Counted from the stretch's first letter, positions 1 through 10,202 are shown. The stretch: 58,000 bases of DNA from Cryptomeria japonica (GCF_030272615.1 NC_081414.1:915257648-915315647), one strand, 5' to 3'. The notes: generated from the letters alone by a model not told the origin. Translations and numbers: made by a program.

Positions 1-299
1 GCATAACCATTCTAGAGTCCAACAGCCTAACCAACCATCCACCTACATTTCAATTTCCATTGGCCACTCTGATTACATCTATTAGATGCAGTTTAGACAA
101 CCATCAGTCACTCCAACCACCAGGAAGTCTAACTATCTATGTCGGTCTGCATTCACAACTTGTCCATTATCCCACATGCACCAAGAAGTCAGGTCGGTTC
201 GTATTCATATACACCGATAGTCTCATCCTTAGTGTCTGAGTGTTCACCTTTTGGGATCTTGGTTTGATCTCACATCCACAGTCGGCCATCGATATAGCT

Positions 300-1345
300 T
301 TCAACCGGTAGAGATGATACCCGATCGCCAAAGGCAACTCCGTCGGGTCATCGGCGCAACCTTCCTACTGTCTCCCTGATCCCCGATACAATAGTAGACA
401 GCTCCACTAATGCGCTCCAAAATAGATCGACTTCATCAGCTCTTTGGGATAAAATCCAATAGGTAGACCCAATCTCCCAATAACCAAGAGCGGACCTTGT
501 CGGCTCATCAACACATGCCCAAACCTGCTATCTCGATAAGTGAAGCACTCCAAGGCAAAATAGAGTAGACTCATTGGGACATTGACATGACATTCAGAAT
601 GTCAACCCGATAACTGATATGTGACCCGAATGCCAAAAGGTGACTTCATCGGGCATCGGCCTAACTCCAAATCACTAAGAGAACTTCATCGGATCATTAG
701 CACATCGCTCCACAAGTCATTCCGATCTCTGATGACTCTATCAGGCCATTAGTGAGACTACTTCCAAACTATCCCAATCTTCGATATCCTAAGATGCTTC
801 CATCGGGCCTCGATAAGACTGTTCCTGAGCTATCTTGATATCTGACATCAAACTAAACATCAAAGGTGATCTCATAGGCCCATCGAAACCATCACTCAGC
901 AGTTACTCCGATTCCCGATTAGTAGTAGATGACTTCATTGGACTTCGACATAGTGTCAAACAAGTAATCCTGATAGCTGATGCTACTTGATCGCCGAAGG
1001 CGACTTCATCGGGTATCGGCCCAGCTTCAAACCGGAACCTCCGATAGCCGATGACAAGGTTGATTGCCTAAGGTGACTTCATCGGGTTTTGACATAACAT
1101 CCAGAAGGCTCTTCTGATAACCGATAGCACTCTGATGACCCAAGGTGGATCCATTGAGTATTGGTATAACTCCAATCCGGTCCACTCGATAGCCAATATC
1201 AACCTGAACCACATAACATAGCTCCATCGGGTCATCAACACAACTCTCATGAAGTCTTCCCAAAAGTTGAAGTTACTCCGATGACCGAAGTCAACTCCGT
1301 CGGGTCATCAAGATAACTTCAAACCTGCTATTCCGATACCTGATA
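300..1345. repeat. Degenerate tandem repeat, period about 72 bp
   Basis: A motif like GACTTCATCGGGTCATCGGC recurs at about 931, 1002, 1075, 1147, 1220 and 1293, giving steps of 71-73 bases. Earlier diverged copies lie at about 336, 429 and 642. Between motif copies a second conserved element resembles CCGATAGCCGATG. The block lies in the leader of R3L, on the side towards its missing gag. Tat/Ogre-type elements often carry such tandem arrays in untranslated parts (family knowledge). No long open frame crosses the block. Confidence 0.7.
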
Positions 1346-3649
1346 GAGAAGAATAAATTGGTAAGAGTCATGCCGATAGAAGAGGATGCATCGGCAAGAG
1401 TCATGCCGAAAGAGCTCACAAAATCCTTCATACTATTTCATCGGCAAGACTTAACCCAATCAGTATGGACTATTGTCAAGTGAATTAGAGGCACATATTC
1501 CCAACAGAGTATGTATGCTTTTAGAGTAAGGTGTGGCTTCCAAAGAGATGATGGATCTCTTGATGAGGTAAGTTGACCTTGACTCAAGAAGACCAAATGA
1601 GACCCGAAGATGATAGATCTAGTTACAGGAATCAACTAGTGTTGTGTTGTAGTATGTTTTCAAAGTTTGATGAGGACAAGCAAAGTAACTTTTTGACTCA
1701 AATTTGGAAAATATGTATGAGGGAAATAAAAATGAAGGAAAATCATTGATTGTGTGACCAAGATAGGTTGATTGAAAATGAAGCCCTATAGGAAACAACC
1801 TTAGAAGCTCTTTGAATTTGTAAACTTAATTCAATTTTCTCTTGACAAATCTTTTGCAATTTCTTAGTTCTGAACACTGGCACAATTTAAGTAAACCCAG
1901 ATGTGATTTTGAAAATGTTTTGCAATTTTGTCCAATTGTGAAGTTGTTAAATGTGACCAAATCTTAATATTTTGACTTTTAGTGGCAAGCAAACACAACA
2001 AAGTAGTGAAGACCCAATGTGTGAAGGTGTTTTTGACCAAAAATAATAGTTTCAATTTCAACTATGATTGTAAAATGTCCTTGCTCATTTTGAATACACT
2101 TGGAAGACACGATAGATACAATGTTTCTTTATTTTGCTTGAAAATGTTTTGAGTGTTTTGATCATGCAAGCACAAATCCTAGGGCTAGTTGGGACAATAA
2201 CTATTGAATCTCACTTGGGGGGTTACCCTGAGCTATGCAATTCAAAGCAAATACTTAGATGCTTGACCCCACTAACTCCCCTCCACAAAACTCAATTCTC
2301 TAGGGCAGCCAAGTACCAGTCCCCATGAAAACTCCCCGTGGCAAACTTTGTATCTCTACTAAGAACCATAAGAATGTGAGCCTCTTCAGAGGTCTGACCT
2401 CCTATGCCAACAACTAGAAGGTTTTTGGATTCTAACACAAAATGGTGTCTAGTAAGGGCATCCATTCGGGTGGCTATAATCAGTAGAGTGTTATGCTCCG
2501 TTAAATGGAAGGCCTCCCAACCTATAGAGGTTGCACTGTATAGGGTTTATGGGGAGTCATAACACTGTTATAGCAACATGTAACACTTGTTGCTTGCAAC
2601 TTTCGTCATAAACACTTTTATTTATAGTGGCTTGGAAGAGCTTGGCTTTAGCCCGTTATCAGTTGGGTATTTCTCTCTCACTTGGCCTTATGGGCTACTC
2701 GGGAGGCAGACCCTCTAAAAATAAAACAAAAAGAGCCTATTGCTCAAAACACAAAAGACACTTGTTAATTTTAGAGAACCAATTCAAGTGTTTGCTAAAC
2801 TAAAGAAGACAAAGCAAGCAATTTCAAAATCAAATATTTCCCAAAGGTCCTGCACCAAACTTGTTAGTATTTTTGAAATAATACCCCTCCTCCAAGCACA
2901 CATGTTAGGTCAATTTTTAGAAATCCCAAATGACTTTGTGAAATAGGGGCCTTTGACAATACGCTTTTTGACAAATTCAAAGATCTGATTTTCCATGAGT
3001 TATTTTGCATCAAAATTAAATCAATAAAGAACAAACCACCTATATTCCAGAAATGTAAGAAAATCCAAAAAAATTGCTAATTTGCTCCCAAAATTATTTT
3101 TTTATGAAAAATCATAAAAAATCAAACTTGATCCCAAAAATATGAATTTTGTACTAAAAACTCCTAATACCATTCCCAACCTGCAAAAAGCAAATCCTAC
3201 AAAACTTCCAAGCATTTTGTGAGATATGATCAAAATATTGCAAAACCCTAATTTTTAAAGATCTGATTTTTCATGAATTATTTTGCATCAAAATTAAAAT
3301 AACAAACAACAGATCCCTTGTAGAATTTTGATAACTTTCTAGAAATGTAAGAAAATCTGAAAAATTTGCTAATTTGCTTCAAAAATTAACTTTTTTATGA
3401 AAAAACATAAAACAATCATCAAAAATTCAAATATGCTCCAAACATTTTGCATTTTTTACTGAGCACTCCTGACACTGTTCTCAACCTACAAAAAAAAATG
3501 ATGCAAAAACTCTAAGCCTTTTGGGAGATCGGATCAAATCACTCCAAAATCTTAATCTTGTGTCCAAAACCCTAGCTGCACAAGGTTATTCTCCAAATTA
3601 TTTTACAAAACAATAATATAGGGTTAGAAAAACTTGCCAAAAATATATA
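1346..3649 (-). other. R3L leader, non-coding
   Basis: No convincing coding sequence. From about 1678 to 3649 the sequence is the diverged reverse complement of 55790-58000 in R3R. Recognisable anchors are the stretch around 2325-2370 matching 57400-57445, and 2938-2955 matching 56773-56790. Bases 1346-1677 have no partner only because R3R leaves the window there. AT-rich 290-base repeats occupy about 2960-3550. Confidence 0.6.
2960..3550 (-). repeat. Two tandem leader repeats of about 290 bp in R3L
   Basis: Two copies begin near 2975 and 3262, each with AAAGATCTGATTTT followed by TATTTTGCATCAAAATTAAA. A TTTTTTATGAAAAA block follows at about 3099 and 3389, which is a step of 290. The inverted partner R3R carries three copies of the homologous unit (55860-56715), so copy number differs between the two insertions. 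Confidence 0.75.
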
Positions 3650-3654
3650 TCTAA
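3650..3654. repeat. Left target-site duplication of R1 (TCTAA)
   Basis: TCTAA directly precedes the TG terminus of the R1 left LTR and is repeated at 32524-32528 after the right LTR. R3R holds the empty version of this site, with a single TTAGA (reverse complement) at 55772-55776. Confidence 0.9.
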
Positions 3655-4032
3655 TGTAAAGCGGAAAAATCGCGATCGAACCCTAGTTGCTCTCCCCTCT
3701 TCCAACTCCAAGGAGAGAGAAGGGAGGTTAGCTAGGATTCGATGGTTTTTCACTTAGGGGAGAGACTTTACATTCAAAAGAGGGGTTGAAACTCATAAGA
3801 TCCAATCCCACACAATGTAAGATTAGATGCTAAATGAATTTCAAGGGTTAGGAAAGCAAGGCTACCCTCTTTTGTAAAGAATGTTGATAGAAGAATTAAA
3901 CTAAGCATGCATAGAAAATGACAAAGATTTGCTTATAAACTAAGTTTGGATTATAGGATGAAGCTGTGGACCTAGAATTAGCAGTAAAATGTCGATATGG
4001 CGCTGTCCTGCAAGTTTGAGCAAAAGTTGTCG

Positions 4033-4059
4033 GGACGATGGCGCCCGACGCCACGGTCC
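4033..4059. repeat. GC-rich palindrome in the R1 LTR
   Basis: The arms are GGACGATGGCGC and GACGCCACGGTCC around a short centre. This is an imperfect stem of the same design as the sites at 4653, 4684, 9161 and 9784. The right LTR copy is at 31681-31707. Confidence 0.7.
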
Positions 4060-4322
4060 TCCGAAAAATCCGCGAAACGAAGGGGGATCTGTTCGTCTCT
4101 GCACAAGGATTCCAGATCTTCAATTTCAGCCGCGTACCTACAACCTACACACAGAAAAGCGAAGACGATTGGGGGGTTAGGGATTAGGGGTTTGCCTTTA
4201 GGTCAAACCCCGGTTTTGGAATTAACCAAGAAATGAGCAAGAGCTGTAAATGTAAATGACTGTAAAACAAGTACTAATACCTTGTTCTAAGGATGTTTGT
4301 ATCCTTATGTGCGAAGGTTTAG

Positions 4323-4357
4323 ATGTTGTATGTTGTATGTTGTATGTTGTATGTTGC
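4323..4357. repeat. 7-base microsatellite (ATGTTGT)n in the R1 LTR
   Basis: There are about five units here. The matching place in the right LTR (about 31971-32000) has about four units, one of them mutated. This accounts for most of the length difference between the LTRs. Confidence 0.85.
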
Positions 4358-4652
4358 ATGTAATATGTGATCTCCTCTTCAATGGTTGAATCCTTGTCTT
4401 GAATGCAACACTTAGCCTTGAATGGAGACTTAGAAGGAATGCTTGAATGCTTGAATGCTTGAATGTTTGAATCTTGCTTTCCGCCTTTTTTTCATCTCTC
4501 CAAATGAGAGAGGAAAATGTAGTTTATATACTTGTCATTTAGGGCTGATAGATTGATTTTCCCAACCTTAGGCCGACCAGGAAAGTTAATTTCCAAATTG
4601 CAAACAAAAAGACCCGAGCCCCTTAGGAGACCGGGCCCAAAATAGGACCCAG

Positions 4653-4679
4653 GGACCAGGGCGCTGGGCGCCCTGGTCC
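4653..4679. repeat. Perfect 12-bp stem palindrome in the R1 LTR
   Basis: The arm GGACCAGGGCGC is followed by a TGG loop and then GCGCCCTGGTCC, the exact reverse complement. The right LTR copy at 32294-32320 has one change. Confidence 0.9.
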
Positions 4680-4683
4680 TGAG

Positions 4684-4710
4684 GGACCAGGGCGCTGGGC
4701 GCTCTGGTCC
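4684..4710. repeat. Second palindrome in tandem, one mismatch
   Basis: The same 27-base design begins 31 bases after the first. The arm GGACCAGGGCGC pairs with GCGCTCTGGTCC with one mismatch. The right LTR copy is 32325-32351. Confidence 0.85.
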
Positions 4711-4882
4711 CACCTCCCGGGACAGCAGGGTGCAAGGAGGTTCAGGCCAGGGTGCTTGAGAAATGCAGTTTTCAGTGTCGTGAGCAAGTTTCAGGGTCTC
4801 CATTCAGGTTGCGTGTTGCGTCGCCATCGTGAAGACCAAAATGCAGTCGAAATTGCAAGTGTCGCAATTTTAGGACGCTACA

Positions 4883-4897
4883 TTTAGCCCCCACTTT
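4883..4897 (-). other. R1 polypurine tract
   Basis: On the minus strand this reads AAAGTGGGGGCTAAA and ends directly at the 3' LTR. That is the expected position and composition for plus-strand priming. It overlaps a hairpin at 4893-4932. Confidence 0.85.
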
Positions 4898-5622
4898 AGC
4901 GGGAGTATGTATGCTCATACTTCCGGTAAAGTACAAGGAAACAACATTGAAAGACTTTCACCACGTCAAGGAGGCAAGATACACCAAGCCCCCAATGGAC
5001 TAAGGATCTTACGACTTTGATTGACAAAGTAAAAGGGAAGATCACGAGGGAGAACCATGACTGTCAGTAGTAAGGTTCCCTCACTATGAGTCATGCAAGA
5101 AAGATATCAAAAATTTTCAAGGCAAGGTTAAATTTACCAAGAAATTTTCAAGTATCTTGAAAAGATATGAACGGGATGTATGCCCCCCTACGTTAAAGCG
5201 ATCGCACATGCCTCACCGGGGGTGATTGTTTTAACGTAGTGATACACATAAGAAATGAGAAAGGAAAAGGAGCACGTTATCGCAAGGATTTAGCCCCCAA
5301 GTGTGAGATAAACCCAAGGATAATAGACACAAAACACAAAGCACGAGGTGACTTCGCTTTCCTCGGGGTCAGTATGCTGTATGATAATTCATGTATATCA
5401 TATGTATGTATGCATAATTGTTCTTCATTCCCCAATCAAGGAAGGTCACCTAGAAGAAGGGAACACATGTGTCTTTTGAGTCAACATGAGAGAGACCGAG
5501 AGATCTCAATGCTTTGCATCGTCCTCAAGTAGACAACACTAAGGACAACAAATAGAAGAATGAGAGTACACATAGAAGAAGTGACAAAAGAGAGGAGGAG
5601 AGAATCTGCTATGCTAATGAAA
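4898..5622 (-). other. R1 3' untranslated region, no gene
   Basis: I see no supported coding region between the proline-rich frame and the polypurine tract. Two inverted repeats stand out. One is a 17-base stem next to the tract (4893-4909 with 4916-4932, loop of 6, two mismatches). The other is CTACGTTAAA at 5188-5197 paired with TTTAACGTAG at 5230-5239. A second purine-rich run (minus strand GGGGGGCAT) lies at about 5180-5188. Confidence 0.6.
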
Positions 5623-6525
5623 CTAGTCTAGCACGTCATCTGCTCCCCGATCTTGCTGATCAATGTTTCGGGAAGGCAGGGAACACGCTAGAGGAGGAAC
5701 ATCCAACACAGCAGATGGAGCTATCACAAGATCCAAACAAGGGCTATGTTCATGTTCCGAGCCACATTGTTCTTGTCTAGGAGCTAGGATAAGTGCTTTA
5801 GAAAATTCATTAGATAAATGGTTATCAATATCAACAAGTTCATATTCACTATCAGAAGCAAGAGGAGTAACATTTTCATCATGAATAACATTTTCATTTA
5901 TATCATCATCAAGATTTATAAAAATAGGATCTTTAACTCGCACAGGATCAAGACCATCATGCATCTTATGTTTAGGAGATTTAGGCTCAATGTCCAGCTG
6001 AGGAGAAAATGGAATAATGCTTGTTGAAGGTGTTTTTGGAGATTGCAAAGTTTGAGCTCTAAGACGATGCTTTCGTCGGCGTTCACGTGCAGAATGATTT
6101 CGTCTAGTCTTAGTAGGAAGTGGAGAAGATTGAGGAGGAGGAATGTTCTCACCCTTAGCACTTGGGTGTTTAGGTTGTGGTCTCTTAGGCTGGATAATAG
6201 GAGAAGAAGAAGGTCTCTTCTCTCTATAAAAAGGAGGAGGAACTGCTCCATATAAAGGAGGAATTTTTGGTTTAGGAAGGAGACCAAGTCCATCATGACG
6301 AGGAGGTATAGGTCTACTTGTAGGAAGTTTATTAGACATAGACATAGTCACATCCATAGGGATGGGTTGGGAATCTTCTTGAGGAAAGACATTAGTTTTA
6401 TCTTTCAAAGGAAGAACTTCCTTCTCAAGAATGATAGGAATGTCAAGTTTAGGTGTTCTAGGTTCACTTAGAGATAGGATCATATCTGTTTTCCACTTTT
6501 GATAAGATTTGAAAAGATGATCACT
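5623..6525 (-). CDS. Proline-rich basic continuation of the R1 gag-protease frame
   Basis: The frame is open from just after the gag stop (6526-6528), with its first Met at 6483, giving 286 residues from that Met. It is in the same reading frame as gag and separated from it by a single TGA. It may be the normal C-terminal part of one polyprotein, reached by readthrough or cut off by a recent mutation. The sequence is rich in proline, lysine and arginine, with runs such as IPPLYGAVPPPFYREK and a basic patch ARERRRKHRLR. An acidic stretch (FINLDDDINENV) follows. I recognise no reverse transcriptase, RNase H or integrase motif. In autonomous Tat/Ogre elements this is where reverse transcriptase would begin, so its absence marks R1 as non-autonomous. 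Function is unknown. Confidence 0.6.
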   Translation of the reverse strand, partial: SDHLFKSYQKWKTDMILSLSEPRTPKLDIPIILEKEVLPLKDKTNVFPQEDSQPIPMDVTMSMSNKLPTSRPIPPRHDGLGLLPKPKIPPLYGAVPPPFYREKRPSSSPIIQPKRPQPKHPSAKGENIPPPQSSPLPTKTRRNHSARERRRKHRLRAQTLQSPKTPSTSIIPFSPQLDIEPKSPKHKMHDGLDPVRVKDPIFINLDDDINENVIHDENVTPLASDSEYELVDIDNHLSNEFSKALILAPRQEQCGSEHEHSPCLDLVIAPSAVLDVPPLACSLPSRNIDQQDRGADDVLD

Positions 6526-9033
6526 TCATGGATGAAGGGATTGGAATTGTTCAATAGGAACGCTAGCAGTTCTTTCAGCTAGTTTAAAGAGACTATGATT
6601 GACAGTAACAACTTCACCATTATGGGGAAATTTCAAACACTTGTGAATAGGAGAAGCAATAGCTTTCATGGAAGATAGCCAAGGATAGCCAAGCTTCACA
6701 CGAAATTGTTCGGAAGATGGAATAATAGCAAAGTTCACATCAAGAGATTTGTTATGGACCTCAATAGGCAATGTAATAGAACCAATTGCAGGAGAAGAAA
6801 ATGCATCAAATAGTTTCACAATCACATCTGTTTTGTCATAGATCACTTGATTCAATTGCAAAGTAAAAAGGAATTCTTCAGTAATAACATTAATCATGCA
6901 TGAAGGATCAATAAGCACTCCACGGCAAGGTGTATTCTTGACTTTTGCAACTATGTATAAAGGACCATCAGGTGCCCTAATGGTTTCACTAGAATCAAAT
7001 GTGATGGAAGGTTCTTTAGGGATTTCTTGCTGCTCTACAAAGTTAATCACATTCGGAGTCATAGACACAAGACCATCAGATGAGAGAGAGGAATCATTAG
7101 CCTCAATTGCATTAGAGGTATGAGAAGGCAATGGATCAGTGAAAATCTGAAGATTTTGGTTAGGAGGAGCTACAGATGTGTTGCCTTTATCATTCACTCC
7201 AGAAACAGAGATAGTATTGTTATCAATCAAATCTTGAATTTTACCCTTTAAAGAAAAACATTTTTCAGTATCATGCCCAGGCTGACGGTGAAATTGACAG
7301 AAAGATTTGTTATCAAAATAAGGTGAAGTAATCTTTGCAGGATCAATTTGTCTTATAGGAGGAAGAGTAAGCACATTTTGTTCCAATAACTTATTCATAA
7401 TACTATGCAATGATTCATTCAAAGGAGTATACTTTCTTTCTTTCTTGAAAAATTTAGAAATAGGAGGCACACCTGATGCTGCATTCACATTGTTGTTGAT
7501 GATGTTTTCATTGAATTTGATGGAGTCTCTGTTCGGTTTAAACTTCCCAAATGGTTGTTGACTGCTATCACCCTTATCACTCGGATCCATAGGATGTGAT
7601 TGTTCCATTTGACTCACGGTCAGTTGATAATTGTGAAGAGTGGCACACAACTGTTGGAAAGAAGTAAACTCAGAAAATAGAAGTTTGTCTCGAATATCTA
7701 TTTGTAAATTAGAAATAAAGATTCTTTGAATATCATTGTCAGGCACTGGAAAAGAAATTTGAGCATACAAATGCTTATATCTACCAATGAAATCAGTCAC
7801 TTTTTCTTTAACACCTTGTTTACAATGCATTAAATCAATCAAAGTAACTTTAGGACTTATATTGTTTTGAAATTGTTGAATGAAAGCATTTGCAAGTTGT
7901 TCGAAAGAAGTAATAGAATAGGAAGGCAATGAGCAATACCATTGTAGGGCTTTGTCTCTTAATGTTCTAGTAAACAGTTTTGCAAGCAACCTTTGGTCAT
8001 AAGCAAAATCAGTACAAATTGTTTGAAAAGTCTTAACATGTGTTAGAGGATCACCTTTACCATTATAAAGTTCCAAATGCGGGATTTCAACATGTTTAGG
8101 AGGGATAGCTCGAGCAATGTCAAGAGAAAGTGGGCTCACAACATCAAATGTGGGCACACTAAACTTAGATTGATTCATAGAGGCAACTTGTTGCTGTAAA
8201 GAAGAGACAGTTTGTGCAAGATTGTTAATGGTCGCTTCAGTCGAAGAGTTCATATTGGATGTGTTAGATTGAGATGGAGGTGTTATGTTATTGAAAGAAG
8301 GTAAAGAGTAAGGTGGTGGGACCCTATGATAATTAGTCATAGGAGATGATTGGACAGGAGGAACACTACAAGGAGGGATGGAATGGTTAAACGAATTGCC
8401 CCCTTGCGTCATGTTCATTTGTGGAGATGTAATAGGCACACTCATTGAAGGAATGAATGACGAAGTCGGATTTAATGAAGGAAGAGGGTTAATTGAAGAA
8501 GAAGGGTTGCCCCCATGACTGGTGATCATAGGAGGAATGTCTTGTGTAGAAGTAGCCATTATGTTTGATGTAAAGGTAGGTATGCTAGCAATAGGAGTCA
8601 TCAAAGGAATAGAATGATTGACTTGTGTAGGAGGTTGTGTATAACCTAAAGTTTCGGCACAACTCTTCATAGGCATCACGTTCGAATTCACAATGTGTGA
8701 AATACCACGCAAAATATCAATTCCATTCTTATCACTTTGAAGCATACGTTTTAGACCCTCAATTAAAGGAAGAGCTTGACTATCAGGGTATTCTTGAGAC
8801 ATCCATTGTCGAAAATCATCAAATTGGTTATCCAATTTCGAAAGTTGTTCTTCAGAAACCTCATGGAGAGCTTCTTCATCATTAAGAGGATTAGAGGAAT
8901 TACCCATGTCCTCATTAAAAAGGCTATTCAAATTAGGTTCCATCTCCTCAATAGTTAAACTTCGGAAAGACTTAATTCTACGGCTTCGTCTAACGGGAAT
9001 AGTGTAAGTAGGACTTATTGTTGTAAAACTCAT
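6526..9033 (-). CDS. gag: R1 Gag with zinc knuckle and aspartic protease-like domain
   Basis: This is an intact frame of 835 residues. Residues 1-300 are low-complexity, rich in Ser, Pro, Asn and Thr. Residues about 315-480 look like the retrotransposon gag core: PHLELYNGKGDP, then a LRDKALQWY segment, then a FIQQF segment. A variant zinc knuckle C-x2-H-x4-H-x4-C (CQFHRQPGHDTEKC) sits at about 579-592 and is the type seen in Tat/Ogre gags. A retropepsin-like domain follows at about 705-810 with GVLIDPSCMINVI, where the usual D-[ST]-G is D-P-S, and a later LGYPWL. The product would assemble particles and process Gag in the cytoplasm. The first Met was chosen because the frame is closed upstream. 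The frame ends at TGA and continues in phase into the proline-rich segment. An intact gag in an element with no polymerase is notable. Confidence 0.85.
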   Translation of the reverse strand: MSFTTISPTYTIPVRRSRRIKSFRSLTIEEMEPNLNSLFNEDMGNSSNPLNDEEALHEVSEEQLSKLDNQFDDFRQWMSQEYPDSQALPLIEGLKRMLQSDKNGIDILRGISHIVNSNVMPMKSCAETLGYTQPPTQVNHSIPLMTPIASIPTFTSNIMATSTQDIPPMITSHGGNPSSSINPLPSLNPTSSFIPSMSVPITSPQMNMTQGGNSFNHSIPPCSVPPVQSSPMTNYHRVPPPYSLPSFNNITPPSQSNTSNMNSSTEATINNLAQTVSSLQQQVASMNQSKFSVPTFDVVSPLSLDIARAIPPKHVEIPHLELYNGKGDPLTHVKTFQTICTDFAYDQRLLAKLFTRTLRDKALQWYCSLPSYSITSFEQLANAFIQQFQNNISPKVTLIDLMHCKQGVKEKVTDFIGRYKHLYAQISFPVPDNDIQRIFISNLQIDIRDKLLFSEFTSFQQLCATLHNYQLTVSQMEQSHPMDPSDKGDSSQQPFGKFKPNRDSIKFNENIINNNVNAASGVPPISKFFKKERKYTPLNESLHSIMNKLLEQNVLTLPPIRQIDPAKITSPYFDNKSFCQFHRQPGHDTEKCFSLKGKIQDLIDNNTISVSGVNDKGNTSVAPPNQNLQIFTDPLPSHTSNAIEANDSSLSSDGLVSMTPNVINFVEQQEIPKEPSITFDSSETIRAPDGPLYIVAKVKNTPCRGVLIDPSCMINVITEEFLFTLQLNQVIYDKTDVIVKLFDAFSSPAIGSITLPIEVHNKSLDVNFAIIPSSEQFRVKLGYPWLSSMKAIASPIHKCLKFPHNGEVVTVNHSLFKLAERTASVPIEQFQSLHP

Positions 9034-9160
9034 GCACTAGAAAGAGAGAGAAGATTTTGAATTTAGAGGTAGCAATTTTCAGTAAAATCAGCCAATCTTC
9101 TGGATTTAAGCTGTTAAATGCAATCACGACAATCTCCCGAAATTTCGGAAAAAATGTCCG

Positions 9161-9191
9161 GGACCGTGGCGCTCGGAGTGCAACACGGTCC
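9161..9191. repeat. GC-rich palindrome in the R1 leader (diverged)
   Basis: The arms GGACCGTGGCGC and CACGGTCC are separated by a longer, degenerate centre. It belongs to the same hairpin family as 4653-4679. Confidence 0.65.
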
Positions 9192-9783
9192 TTGCAACTT
9201 TTTTCGAAATTTGCAGGGATGAAAGGTATGATGATTTTAGAGCTAATCTGAAAAAATTGAGTGATTCTACGATCTGTAGATAGGCCAAATTAAAGTTGCA
9301 ATCTCAAAATTGAACCCTACCCAGATTGTCGAAAAATGCAAAATTTGAATTTTGAAAAAGAGAGGGAAACTGAAATTTTGAATTTTATGATTTTAGAGGG
9401 AATGTCAAAAGCAATGCAAGTTTTGAAATTCAAAAGTTGACTCAATTTCACGCAAAATTCAATTTTAAAAGCGGAAATTAAAGTTGTTGTAGTTAAGCAC
9501 TTAATTTCAAAAGTCACAAATTGTAAGAATTTGAATAAAGCACTGAAATTTTTAATGAATGATAACACACTTTTCAGATTTAGGACAGTAAGAACACAAT
9601 TTTGACACAAAATTTCAATTTCAATGATTTTTAAATGTTTAGAAGCCTTAATCCAAGCAATCACAAGACCAACTTTGACTGTTATTTTGAAGGTGTTAAA
9701 ATTGATAAAATCAGCCAAAATTTTGGATTTTAGCAGGAAAATACAGTAAGATCTCGCTCCCAAAATTTTGAAAAAAATGTCGG

Positions 9784-9810
9784 GGACGATGGCGCTCGGT
9801 GCCACGGTCC
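9784..9810. repeat. GC-rich palindrome in the R1 leader
   Basis: GGACGATGGCGC, centre TCG, GTGCCACGGTCC. It has 27 bases and the same spacing as the LTR copies, and sits within the second 170-base leader repeat. Confidence 0.75.
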
Positions 9811-10183
9811 TCGCAACTTTTTTCCAAATTTTCAGGGATGAAAGATATTGTGATTTTATTGCGGAATCCAAAGTTACAGCTGATTTGGAGATGTTTTCAT
9901 CAGTGAAACTGTCGGACAAAGGTTGAATCAAGAGGGTTTCAAAAATTAGGGTTTTGACACTTAACCACTTAATTTTCAGAATTAAAGCACAAATATGAAT
10001 TAAAAATTTGTAATAGAAGGGCAGATCTGAAACAAGCATTAACATTTAGACATTTCGCAGGTTCAATTACCAAAAAGAAAATTTAGGGTTTTTATGTAAT
10101 CACCTCTAAAATTTTGCAAAAGATCAAACATGGAAATATAATTAATTTTTCAGATCTACGCATGAAAAATCAGAAAGGATGTT

Positions 10184-10199
10184 CACGTCGGGTTCACCA
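10184..10199 (-). other. R1 primer-binding site (candidate)
   Basis: On the minus strand, three bases after the end of the 5' LTR, the sequence reads TGGTGAACCCGACGTG. It begins with TGG, as expected for pairing with a tRNA CCA end. I could not assign the tRNA with certainty. Confidence 0.65.
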
Positions 10200-10202
10200 A
10201 AA

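Larger units (their letters stand above)
3655..4882 (-). repeat. R1 3' LTR (left copy, 1228 bp)
   Basis: Starts TGTAAAGCGG and ends GGACGCTACA on the plus strand, so it has TG...CA ends. It matches 10203-10283 joined across R2 to 31384-32523 over its whole length. It contains hairpins at 4033-4059, 4653-4679 and 4684-4710, a 7-base microsatellite at 4323-4357, and GAATGCTT-like repeats at 4437-4472. Confidence 0.93.
9034..10183 (-). other. R1 5' leader, non-coding
   Basis: This is AT-rich sequence between primer site and gag. It contains two diverged direct copies of about 170 bases (about 9075-9245 and 9695-9865). Each begins with an AAAATCAGCCAA-like sequence, contains the GC-rich palindrome, and ends near GCAGGGATGAAAG or its variant. 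The open frame of 242 residues on the minus strand (9317-10045) is low-complexity Lys/Ile/Phe/Leu sequence without recognisable domains, and I do not call it a gene. Confidence 0.6.

Noticed and set aside
300-1345. Repeat block considered as a CRISPR-like array
   Set aside because: Units are diverged along their whole length with no constant repeat and variable spacer, and the context is a plant retroelement.
4492-4803. 103-residue frame on the minus strand in the R1 LTR (copy of 85 residues at 32187-32444)
   Set aside because: It crosses the LTR hairpins, has no domain, and differs in length between the two LTRs.
9317-10045. 242-residue minus-strand frame in the R1 leader
   Set aside because: Low-complexity Lys/Ile/Phe/Leu composition caused by AT-rich sequence. 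It spans the hairpin and leader repeat, with no domain.
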